A stretch of DNA of 27,089 nucleotides from a virus. The position numbers and the translations under genes are program-made. The number at the start of each line of letters is the position of its first letter. The first letter of the stretch is position 1. Below, one piece after another: positions 13,052 through 18,838 of the stretch. Where the stretch lies: positions 1 through 27,089 of IMG/VR virus record IMGVR_UViG_3300042866_001815; one strand, written 5' to 3'. The notes under the pieces are model-generated. The model was given only the letters and a program-made list of their open reading frames with translations. It did not search any database and was not told where the DNA came from.

Positions 13052-13260
13052 TATTTGCTCCAGATGCTGTTGAAAATTGTCAATGGGTCGGTCTTGGAAG
13101 GGACCGGTGCTGCGCACGTCGCGTGCGTCTTCAGGAATGTGGCGCGCATGCGTCGCGCGCCAGGGTATAGGTACAGGGTTGTGTGGCACCGTGTGCACAG
13201 CAGGGCCTCGGGTTTCCCCTTGGCCGGCGCCACGGTGCTGATGTTGTCTGTAGGTTTCAT
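13051..13260 (-). CDS. Small zinc-finger-like protein, 69 residues
   Basis: Contains CTRCHTTLYLYPGARRM and later KTHATC, giving Cys-x2-Cys-His and a more distant Cys that may bind zinc. The ATG overlaps the preceding stop (ATGA). The protein is basic, consistent with nucleic-acid binding, but no family is recognised. Confidence 0.77.
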   Translation of the reverse strand: MKPTDNISTVAPAKGKPEALLCTRCHTTLYLYPGARRMRATFLKTHATCAAPVPSKTDPLTIFNSIWSK

Positions 13261-13850
13261 TTCGGGGCCTTCGGTCGTTGGATGATGGTCTGTGGCACAC
13301 CCTCGCGCACTTCGTGGGCCTTGACCGTCGCTGTGATGGTGAAGGGCACATTCTGCTCGCGGATATTGTCACCGTCCCAGGAAATGCAGTCCGCGTTACC
13401 CTTGTACACAATCACGTTGCGGTCCGCGTCTTCCATGATGAAGATCGACAGGGACCCATACTGGGTGTCCACGAAAATGCGACGCACCACGGACAGGGTA
13501 AGGGTCAGCTTTTCACCCACAGTGCCGACGTGCACGCGTCGCGCATTCAATTCGGCACGCTCGGCATCCCACTGTGCACGCTTGGCAGCACGTGCGTCGA
13601 TACCCTTCAGCACGGCCGCGGACTGGGCATCAGTGAGCTTGCCAAACCGATCGAAGGCCTGCGCCAGGGAACCCAGGAAACCGTCGATATAGCGCACGAA
13701 TGACATGCCATCGTGCTCACGGCCGGCACAGAGCGCGTCTTCAATTTCGGTGGCACGTGGGGTATTGGCGCGCCACGTCTTCTTCGCGTTTTCCACAATG
13801 TAATGGTGGGTTGCACGTTGGTATGCGTCGGGGTTGCGAATGTCGGCCAT
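13257..13850 (-). CDS. Conserved phage protein, helical N-terminus plus OB-like C-terminus
   Basis: The start is set at ATG 13850-13848 with GGAG 9 nt upstream and dispersed element copy 5 before that. The 197-residue product has a helical half (ending RAAKRAQWDAERAELNAR) and a strand-rich half: EKLTLTLSVVRRIFV, GSLSIFIMEDADRNVIVYKG and VPFTITATVKAHE. Strand order and the terminal FTxTATV segment recall OB-fold-like domains in a common phage family that is often found near single-strand DNA functions. DNA binding is plausible but unproven. Confidence 0.82.
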   Translation of the reverse strand: MADIRNPDAYQRATHHYIVENAKKTWRANTPRATEIEDALCAGREHDGMSFVRYIDGFLGSLAQAFDRFGKLTDAQSAAVLKGIDARAAKRAQWDAERAELNARRVHVGTVGEKLTLTLSVVRRIFVDTQYGSLSIFIMEDADRNVIVYKGNADCISWDGDNIREQNVPFTITATVKAHEVREGVPQTIIQRPKAPK

Positions 13851-13874
13851 GGTGCTGTGCTCCTGGGTTGTGTC

Positions 13875-13898
13875 GTACTGGTTTTTCGTGGGTGCTTC
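13875..13898 (-). promoter_or_regulatory. Dispersed element, copy 5 (5-bp deletion)
   Basis: A shortened copy: five bases of the ACTAG part are missing and GTACCC is changed to GCACCC. The stop codon of 13897-14271 is embedded in it. It precedes the 13257-13850 start by 24 bases. Confidence 0.6.
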
Positions 13899-14271
13899 AG
13901 ACAGGGATGGGGTTGAAATTATTGTTCCAGGTCGGGGTGATTTTGAATTGCTTTCCTTCGTATTCCACAATGTCGCCGGCCTGGACCTGGGGCGCATTTG
14001 CCCACCGTGCAGCCTCACGATCGTAGAACCCAGGATCGCCACACAGGACCGACCCGTGCAGGGTAATCCAGTACAGGGGATGATGCTTGGATGCAGCACG
14101 TGCGACAGCCTCGTCCAGGTCTTCGTTTTCACCATACGTAACATTGTTGTACATGGTGTAGCTGCGCACGCTGCTAAACGAGCACTTGCGGCCGTTGATG
14201 AAGATCAATGCGCCACCGTGCTCTTCCATGTTGGGAACCAGGGTGGGGATGGTGTTGGTGGTGTTGGTCAT
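13897..14271 (-). CDS. Hypothetical protein, 124 residues
   Basis: ATG 14271-14269 with GGAG 9 nt upstream is preferred over a TTG 15 bases earlier. The product starts MTNTTNTIPTLVPNMEEHGG and is strand-rich: FINGRKCSFSSVRSYTMYNN, YWITLHGSVLCGDPGFYD, AGDIVEYEGKQFKITP. The last part reads like a small SH3-like barrel. Function unknown. Confidence 0.8.
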   Translation of the reverse strand: MTNTTNTIPTLVPNMEEHGGALIFINGRKCSFSSVRSYTMYNNVTYGENEDLDEAVARAASKHHPLYWITLHGSVLCGDPGFYDREAARWANAPQVQAGDIVEYEGKQFKITPTWNNNFNPIPV

Positions 14272-14290
14272 GATGGTTTGCTCCAATGAG

Positions 14291-14315
14291 GTTGGGTTGG
14301 GTTGGGTTGTGTTGT
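14291..14315. repeat. Pentanucleotide repeat (GTTGG/GTTGT)5
   Basis: Three GTTGG units followed by two GTTGT units on the plus strand, directly next to dispersed element copy 6 and within the 5' leader of the 13897-14271 gene. Slippage here would alter spacing between the element and the start codon. Confidence 0.75.
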
Positions 14316-14316
14316 G

Positions 14317-14345
14317 GTACTAGACTGGTTTTTCGTGGGTACTTT
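14317..14345 (-). promoter_or_regulatory. Dispersed 29-bp element, copy 6
   Basis: Consensus except for its first base. The TAA stop of 14344-14544 overlaps its start. It is separated from the 13897-14271 start by the pentanucleotide repeat. Confidence 0.7.
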
Positions 14346-14544
14346 AATCGTGACCCCAATCCTTGCAGAATCGCTCGCTCTCTGCTTCGTCGTATCCTTC
14401 GTTGTAGGCAAGGATTTCGTTTTCTGTCATGCGGTCGGATTCGACCCTATCACCCATGGCATCGAAATAATGGGGACGACGGTTGCGACCGTAGTACGAA
14501 TCGGCACGGCCGCGTGATTCTGGGCTGACGTATTGGAATGGCAT
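14344..14544 (-). CDS. Hypothetical protein, 66 residues
   Basis: The start is set at ATG 14544-14542, just after dispersed element copy 7; upstream codons in the same frame only translate the element. The product is hydrophilic, with SRGRADSYYGRNRRPHYFD and an acidic helix ENEILAYNEGYDEAESERF ending KDWGHD. This basic-then-acidic short protein looks like the conserved GYxE(A/G)... small phage proteins of unknown role. Confidence 0.76.
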   Translation of the reverse strand: MPFQYVSPESRGRADSYYGRNRRPHYFDAMGDRVESDRMTENEILAYNEGYDEAESERFCKDWGHD

Positions 14545-14569
14545 GATGATGTGCTCGTGTTGTGTTGTG

Positions 14570-14598
14570 GTACTAGACTGGTTTTTCGTGGGTACTTC
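14570..14598 (-). promoter_or_regulatory. Dispersed 29-bp element, copy 7
   Basis: Exact consensus, 25 bases upstream of the 14344-14544 ATG. Its upstream end merges with the right arm of the 14595-14628 hairpin (minus-strand sense). Confidence 0.7.
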
Positions 14599-14628
14599 AG
14601 CCGGCATGGATAACCACACCGGCTGAAG
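14595..14628 (-). terminator. Strong hairpin after the GP88-like gene
   Basis: CTTCAGCCGG (14595-14604) and CCGGCTGAAG (14619-14628) form a perfect 10-bp stem with a 14-nt loop, 5 bases after the TAA of the 14634-15380 gene. No U-tract follows on the minus strand, so it may be an attenuator or mRNA 3'-end stabiliser rather than a classical terminator. Confidence 0.5.
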
Positions 14629-14633
14629 GGTTA

Positions 14634-15380
14634 TTATGCAGCCTGGAGGATCGGGATGATGCGTGGGGTGTCAACCACGAAACCGGTTGTATCCTTCTTG
14701 GCAGGACCCTTGGCATACAGGGCAACCACCACACCCTGGGGCTCTAGGTGGCGCACGTCGGAATCATCACCACCAATGCACTCCATACCCTGGAATGTGG
14801 CAGGGATGGAATCCTTGGTGCGGAAAACGACAGCAATACGCATGCCATTGGCACGTGCTTGCTGCGCATACTTGTCGAATGTCGCAACACCGGACCAGGA
14901 AAACGTCAGGTCATAATTCGCAGGAATATCCTTGCGATTTGACAGCTTGGTGTAATCGTAGAATTGCACGTCAGGGAAGCACTCGAAAATGGTGCGGCCG
15001 TCGGCCATGCGCACAGATTCCCACCGAATATCGGACGTGCCATTGAGACGCACCAGGGGTGTGAGACCCTTGCGTGCAGCCTTACGCACCAGGGATTCAA
15101 TGTCACGCACCAATTGCTGCATGAACCATTCGCGGTCCGTGAAGAACAGCACCGTGCGATTCATGCGCGCGGTCTGGACCGACGACATGGCACCACGGCC
15201 GGCTGTGAACAAGCACGGTGCTTCGCAGCCTGCCAGTTTTGCCATGGGACAGACCTGGAAACCCGATTGGGCAGCCGGCGCCATGTACAGGATACCGGTC
15301 AGGAAACCCAGGGTCTGACCTTTCACGGTCTTGGCATTGGTGTCGATAGACAGCAGGGTGTTGGGACGATAGGTTTGCAT
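14634..15380 (-). CDS. GP88-family phage protein with cysteine cluster
   Basis: A 248-residue protein resembling the phage gene product 88 family. Near the N-terminus Cys44, Cys52 and Cys56 (VCPMAKLAGCEAPC) form a tight cluster followed by AGRGAMSSVQTARMNRT. Then come segments LVRLNGTSDIRWE, VQFYDYTK and LTFSWSG at spacing that suggests a TIM-barrel-like alternation of strands and helices. A three-cysteine cluster plus such a barrel recalls radical-SAM-type enzymes, but the Cys spacing is not the canonical CxxxCxxC. The family is widespread in phages and its function is not known to me. It is the first gene left of the non-coding region, preceded by dispersed element copy 8. Confidence 0.8.
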   Translation of the reverse strand: MQTYRPNTLLSIDTNAKTVKGQTLGFLTGILYMAPAAQSGFQVCPMAKLAGCEAPCLFTAGRGAMSSVQTARMNRTVLFFTDREWFMQQLVRDIESLVRKAARKGLTPLVRLNGTSDIRWESVRMADGRTIFECFPDVQFYDYTKLSNRKDIPANYDLTFSWSGVATFDKYAQQARANGMRIAVVFRTKDSIPATFQGMECIGGDDSDVRHLEPQGVVVALYAKGPAKKDTTGFVVDTPRIIPILQAA

Positions 15381-15405
15381 GATGGTTTGCTCATGTTGTG
15401 TTGTG

Positions 15406-15434
15406 GTACTAGACTGGTTTTTCGTGGGTAGTTC
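15406..15434 (-). promoter_or_regulatory. Dispersed 29-bp element, copy 8
   Basis: Consensus except GTACCC changed to CTACCC. It is the outermost copy, 25 bases upstream of the GP88-like start and next to the non-coding region, so it heads the whole leftward array. Confidence 0.68.
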
Positions 15435-15590
15435 AGGGAACCAGTGGGGTGAAAAAATTGGGGTGTTGCGCTATCCCCACATCCCCTATGTCGCGCGCGC
15501 ATCAGGTCATGCAAAACGTGCATAGATGCCACATCAGTGCATGCTAATATGCGCATGTGCTTATATAAGCCGCGGCGCATATATGCCACC

Positions 15591-15683
15591 CTGGCATGGT
15601 TCTTGCATAGGCAATATGCGTGCCATGGCACACTGGCATGCTTCTTGCTTTGGCATGGTTCTTGCATAGGCAAGATGCGTGCC
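15591..15683. repeat. Three copies of a 23-bp repeat (YTGGCATGSTTCTTGCWTWGG)
   Basis: Copies at 15591-15613, 15633-15655 and 15650-15672; the last two share six bases. The first and third extend to 33 bp with one mismatch (15592-15624, 15651-15683). A TGCCATGGCA palindrome (15621-15630) sits between copies 1 and 2. Each copy has TTCTTGC; the CTTGCAT form recurs near 18808 and 23225. Confidence 0.8.
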
Positions 15684-15724
15684 TGCTCACATTCTGTTAC
15701 ACGGATGAGCCTGCTCACCAAGGC

Positions 15725-15840
15725 GAGATATGTCAACCGCGGGCATGAGATATGTCAAGAAGGAGATTGAGGATTCTCACCAGGGTGAGAAATGTCAATG
15801 TCGCGCTTGAGGTATGTCAACGGGGGGCTTGACTTTTCTC
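15725..15840. repeat. Iteron-like repeats GAGRWATGTCAA (4 direct, 1 inverted)
   Basis: Direct copies at 15725-15736, 15747-15758, 15787-15798 and 15809-15820, an inverted copy with one mismatch at 15829-15840. Start-to-start distances are 22, 40 and 22 bp, so two pairs each separated by about two helical turns. A perfect inverted repeat TTCTCACC/GGTGAGAA (15774-15791) lies in the middle. Confidence 0.8.
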
Positions 15841-15903
15841 AGGCACCCCCTCAACGGGTCCCTTGAGCGGGGTCAAGTGGGGGGCCCACTAATCCCCCGA
15901 GCC

Positions 15904-15943
15904 TGTTAAATTTTTTTGTAAATTTTTTGTATGTTAAAGTGTT
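15904..15943. other. AT-rich tract, possible DNA unwinding element
   Basis: A roughly 40-base stretch of mostly A and T with two T6-7 runs, between the GAGRWATGTCAA and TGTCACGGRT repeat groups and surrounded by GC-rich DNA. Confidence 0.5.
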
Positions 15944-15958
15944 GCTTTTATGCCACAA

Positions 15959-16000
15959 TGTCACGGGTCCAAAATGTCACGGATCTTGCGTGTCACGGAT
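15959..16000. repeat. Three TGTCACGGRT iterons at 16-bp period
   Basis: TGTCACGG at 15959, 15975 and 15991: two exact 16-bp steps, in direct orientation, next to the AT-rich tract. Confidence 0.8.
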
Positions 16001-16207
16001 TTGGGGGCTTGGAGACCATGCAATCTTGGAGCGCCGGCGGCGTTTTTTCCAGGTTAGGACCCGCCGCCCGCATTTTGGAACGGTCAAGTGTGTGCATTTG
16101 TAACAGAAATCTTGGGTTTATCTAAGGCGCGCTTGGGTTTGTTTGGGCCTACCCAAGACAGAAATTTTCCTTTGAAATCAATGCTTTACTCCCTATATCC
16201 TTTCTTT

Positions 16208-16273
16208 TGTCTTATTTGTCTTAATAAAAAAAAGAAAGAAGTAGAGTAATAGGAAAGGGTAAACACTCTATAG
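16208..16273 (+). promoter_or_regulatory. Promoter-like module B upstream of the head module
   Basis: Two TGTCTTA heptamers 9 bp apart (16208-16214, 16217-16223), an A/G-rich tract, then CTATAGG at 16268-16274. It matches module A (minus strand, 3151-3232) in order and spacing: 44 against 47 bases between the second heptamer and CTATAG. CTTTCTTTT and AAAAGAAAG around the heptamers (16200-16237) can also pair. It lies 137 bases upstream of the first rightward gene. Confidence 0.45.
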
Positions 16274-16409
16274 GAACAGAATACACTGGACCACTTCCAC
16301 CCAAGAAATCGAGACACCCAAGACAGAACCCCCTGGAAGGGTGCGGCACCCCGGCCTCCAACCTGGAGAGATGCCGACAAGCACGGGGCGCTTTTAGTTC
16401 GCCATTTGT

Positions 16410-17357
16410 ATGAGTTGGATAATGGCAATAACGGCAGATACGCCGGTCCCTACCCCGGATTCATGGGTACTGGCGCGAGACCTACGTAAGGGGGATATTG
16501 TTTTCGATAACCTGGGCGCGCCCATGGTGATTGAGGCGACGCAGGAGTACACGCCGGATGTTTGCTACCGGGTGGGGTTTAGGGACGGCACGACATTCAA
16601 GGGCGACGGTAAGGCGAGTCTAGGACTGGCGACGAGAAAGTACCGGATCAAGCAATGCGAATACCGCGCGCGGCCCATCAAACCGTACCGCAAGCGTTTC
16701 CGGATGCAGTTGGCTACCTTGACCCTGGCCGAACTGGCGGAGCGGCCTCTGAAGGACAAGAACGGCCGCCTGGAGTATGCGGTGCCCATGGCCGCACCCC
16801 AGTACCCATGGCGCGATCTGCCGGTGCCTCCGTACGTGTTTGGGGTGTGGTGGGGCTCCAAGGCCAAGGCAAGGATTCCGAAAGGCACCAAGGACGTACA
16901 GAACATCCGGGCGAAGTTCCGGCAGTATGGCTATGAGGTGGTGGAGAGCCGGAAACATTTTGAAATTCGACCGTCGATACCGCACGCGTTCCTGTTTGCC
17001 GGCGCCGACATTCCGAATTCCCTGCCGTTTGCGTACTGCCAGTCGTCGATTGAGCAACGGCAGCAGCTTCTGGAGGGGTTTATCGACGCTCAGGCAACAA
17101 ACCAGAACGTCGATCGCAAGCAACTGTCGTTCCACACCCCGAATTGGTACAACGCACGACGGTTCCAGGCCCTGGTGGAGTCACTTGGCTACCGAACTAG
17201 CCTCAATCAAGCTGCAAAGTACGAGGTAAATTTTAGAATTCGCTCACAACAGCACCATCTGTTGTGTCAGATTGAGAAAATACCGCCAGAATTGTGCGTG
17301 TTTGTACAAACACCGCGTCGAATGATGGTCGGAGAAGGTTTTATACCGGTATGTTGA
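16410..17357 (+). CDS. Stand-alone intein-derived Hint protein with degenerate LAGLIDADG domain
   Basis: A 315-residue protein that reads like a whole intein without exteins. Residues 6-19, AITADTPVPTPDSW, match the start of Ala1-type inteins, followed by LRKGDIVF and CYRVGFRDGTTF. The block B His is absent (GDGKASLGL at 65-73). PYVFGVWWGSK (141-151) and LLEGFIDAQA (220-229) sit where the two LAGLIDADG helices should be, but both catalytic acidic positions are replaced (GDG to GSK, DxDG to DAQA). The end, MMVGEGFIPVC, resembles an intein C-terminus but lacks the terminal His-Asn. It is therefore probably inactive for splicing and cutting and kept for another role. A second ATG at 16422 would start the protein directly before the intein's first residue. 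Neither start has a good ribosome-binding site. The end overlaps terL by 7 bases. Confidence 0.8.
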   Translation: MSWIMAITADTPVPTPDSWVLARDLRKGDIVFDNLGAPMVIEATQEYTPDVCYRVGFRDGTTFKGDGKASLGLATRKYRIKQCEYRARPIKPYRKRFRMQLATLTLAELAERPLKDKNGRLEYAVPMAAPQYPWRDLPVPPYVFGVWWGSKAKARIPKGTKDVQNIRAKFRQYGYEVVESRKHFEIRPSIPHAFLFAGADIPNSLPFAYCQSSIEQRQQLLEGFIDAQATNQNVDRKQLSFHTPNWYNARRFQALVESLGYRTSLNQAAKYEVNFRIRSQQHHLLCQIEKIPPELCVFVQTPRRMMVGEGFIPVC

Positions 17358-18787
17358 ACAAGACCCAAGAGAAAATCCTGTCGGATTTTGCAAAAAGTCA
17401 CAAACACTGGCCCAAACCGGAGCTAGAGGCCGCACTTTGGCAAGTCCGGTGGGAATTGAGTGCCCTGCCGCACCAAAAAGAGCCCGAGGATGGGGAATAC
17501 GACACGTTTCTCATGCTTGCAGGCCGCGGATCCGGCAAAACCCACACGGCGAGCCACTGGATCGGCATTCGGGCGTGGAAATACCCCAATACGCGGTGGC
17601 TTGTCACGGCCCCGACGTACAACGACATTCGCTCGACCTGTTTTGAGGGTGATTCCGGGCTGTTGAACATCATTCCGCGATCGATTATTGCGGACTACAA
17701 CAAGTCCCTGTTCGAGATCACGCTGATCAACGGGTCCATCATCCAGGGCATACCGGGCTCTGAGCCAGAACGGTACCGCGGTAAGCAGTATCATGGCGGA
17801 TGGTTCGACGAGTTGTGCGCGTTCGAGTATATCGATGACGCGTACGATCAGGTGCAGTTCACGATGCGTCTGCGCGACCCGAATATCAAACGGGTGCAGC
17901 AGATCATCACGACAACCCCCAAACCGCGGGAGTTGATCGTGGACCTGAACGAGGGCAAGGTTGGTGGCGACGTGTATGTGGTTAACGCGTCGTCCTACGA
18001 CAACAAACAAAACCTCTCGTCCACCTTCTTCAAGCAGCTTGAAACGTACGAAGGCACCGACCTTGGTAAGCAGGAGATTTACGGGGAGATTCTGAACCCG
18101 GAAGATTCCGGCGTTATCAAGCGCAAGTGGTTCCGCATGTGGCCGGCCAAACGCGAGACCCCGACCCTGGAGTATGTGATCGCGTCGTACGATCCGGCCA
18201 CGTCGGAGAAGACCTACAACGACCCAACCGCGTGCGAGGTCTGGGGTGTGTTTGAGCAACCCGACCAGGGCACGAGCGTGATCCTCCTGGACGCGTGGGA
18301 TGCCCATCTGGCCTATCCGGAGTTGCGCAAGAAGGTGATCGCGGACTTCAAGGAGGTTGTGTACGGTGCGGACAATACGTTTGCAAAGGGCCGGAAGTCG
18401 GACCTGATCCTGATGGAGGATAAGTCGGCAGGCATCTCGCTGATCCAGGAGTTGCAAGGTGCGGGTGTGCCGGTGCGGGGGTATAACCCTGGCAAGGCCG
18501 ACAAATTGCAGCGTGTGAACATCATCGCCCCACTAATCGCTAAGGGCAAGGTCTACATTCCGGAGGATCCCAAGAAACCTGGGGAGTTTGCGGAGTGGTC
18601 GAAGAAATTCCTGCGTCAGGTGTGCTCGTTCCCAGAATCTGGTGGGCATGACGACTATGTGGATTCGCTTTCCCAGGCCCTTCGGGTATTGCGGGATTCG
18701 GGGTGGATTCAGCTTGATCCTCTGCCGGCCCGGGACTATTCGTACGCCGACGATAAGAAGCAACGTGTTAATCCGTACGCACAATAA
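17351..18787 (+). CDS. terL: Terminase large subunit (ATPase/nuclease)
   Basis: The 478-residue DNA-packaging motor. Walker A AGRGSGKT at 57-64, Walker B GGWFDEL at 149-155 (Asp153, Glu154), coupling motif TTTP at 187-190. The RNase H-like nuclease domain has Asp281 in ASYDPA, Asp357 in MEDKSAG and Asp434/Asp435 in GGHDDY. The start is set at ATG 17351 with GGAGAAGG 12 nt upstream, inside the end of the Hint gene; a longer frame from 17294 lacks a ribosome-binding site. The protein is continuous and carries no intein. Length and N-terminus are normal for the family. The gene overlaps the preceding stop (GTATGTTGA), suggesting coupled translation. Confidence 0.95.
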   Translation: MLNKTQEKILSDFAKSHKHWPKPELEAALWQVRWELSALPHQKEPEDGEYDTFLMLAGRGSGKTHTASHWIGIRAWKYPNTRWLVTAPTYNDIRSTCFEGDSGLLNIIPRSIIADYNKSLFEITLINGSIIQGIPGSEPERYRGKQYHGGWFDELCAFEYIDDAYDQVQFTMRLRDPNIKRVQQIITTTPKPRELIVDLNEGKVGGDVYVVNASSYDNKQNLSSTFFKQLETYEGTDLGKQEIYGEILNPEDSGVIKRKWFRMWPAKRETPTLEYVIASYDPATSEKTYNDPTACEVWGVFEQPDQGTSVILLDAWDAHLAYPELRKKVIADFKEVVYGADNTFAKGRKSDLILMEDKSAGISLIQELQGAGVPVRGYNPGKADKLQRVNIIAPLIAKGKVYIPEDPKKPGEFAEWSKKFLRQVCSFPESGGHDDYVDSLSQALRVLRDSGWIQLDPLPARDYSYADDKKQRVNPYAQ

Positions 18788-18838
18788 GGGCCACTCCCGA
18801 CAATTTCTTGCATAAGTGAGCATAGGGAGACCTACATA

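Larger units (their letters stand above)
15441..16409. other. Non-coding divergent region, putative origin and control region
   Basis: About 970 bases between the leftward and rightward arms. I find no convincing gene: the frames here are low-complexity readings of repeats with no ribosome-binding sites. It contains, from left to right, three 23-bp repeats, four direct and one inverted GAGRWATGTCAA, GC-rich hairpins (15868-15882 AGTGGG/CCCACT), an AT-rich tract (15904-15943), three TGTCACGGRT repeats, a GGCGGCG/CGCCGCC inverted repeat around 16038-16076, a CTTGGGT/ACCCAAG inverted repeat near 16130-16156, and promoter-like module B. Iterons next to an AT-rich stretch between divergent arms fit a replication origin, which is inference. 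Confidence 0.6.

Noticed and set aside
9657-15434. CRISPR array, because of eight similar short repeats
   Set aside because: Copies are separated by whole genes at irregular distances, with no uniform spacers and no cas genes.
15323-15736. Minus-strand 137-codon frame across the repeats
   Set aside because: It translates the 23-bp repeats, element copy 8 and the antisense-frame start of another gene; no ribosome-binding site and repetitive composition.
16030-16050. Intrinsic terminator at CGCCGGCGGCG followed by six T
   Set aside because: The local stem is only about 4 bp, too weak to claim; a longer pairing with CGCCGCC places the T-run in the loop.
16371-16397. Eight-codon mini-frame with a nearby GGAG before the Hint gene
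   Set aside because: Too short to support; the ribosome-binding site is only 3 bases from the ATG. It might be a leader peptide but nothing confirms it.
17351-18787. Possible intein insertion inside terL
   Set aside because: The terminase frame is continuous, all motifs are at normal spacing and the intein-like sequence is wholly upstream in its own gene.
18809-18831. T7-type promoter, because of CATAGGGAGA before the 18839 gene
   Set aside because: Only the 3' part resembles the T7 promoter, GGGAG serves as the ribosome-binding site, and no single-subunit RNA polymerase is seen in the window.
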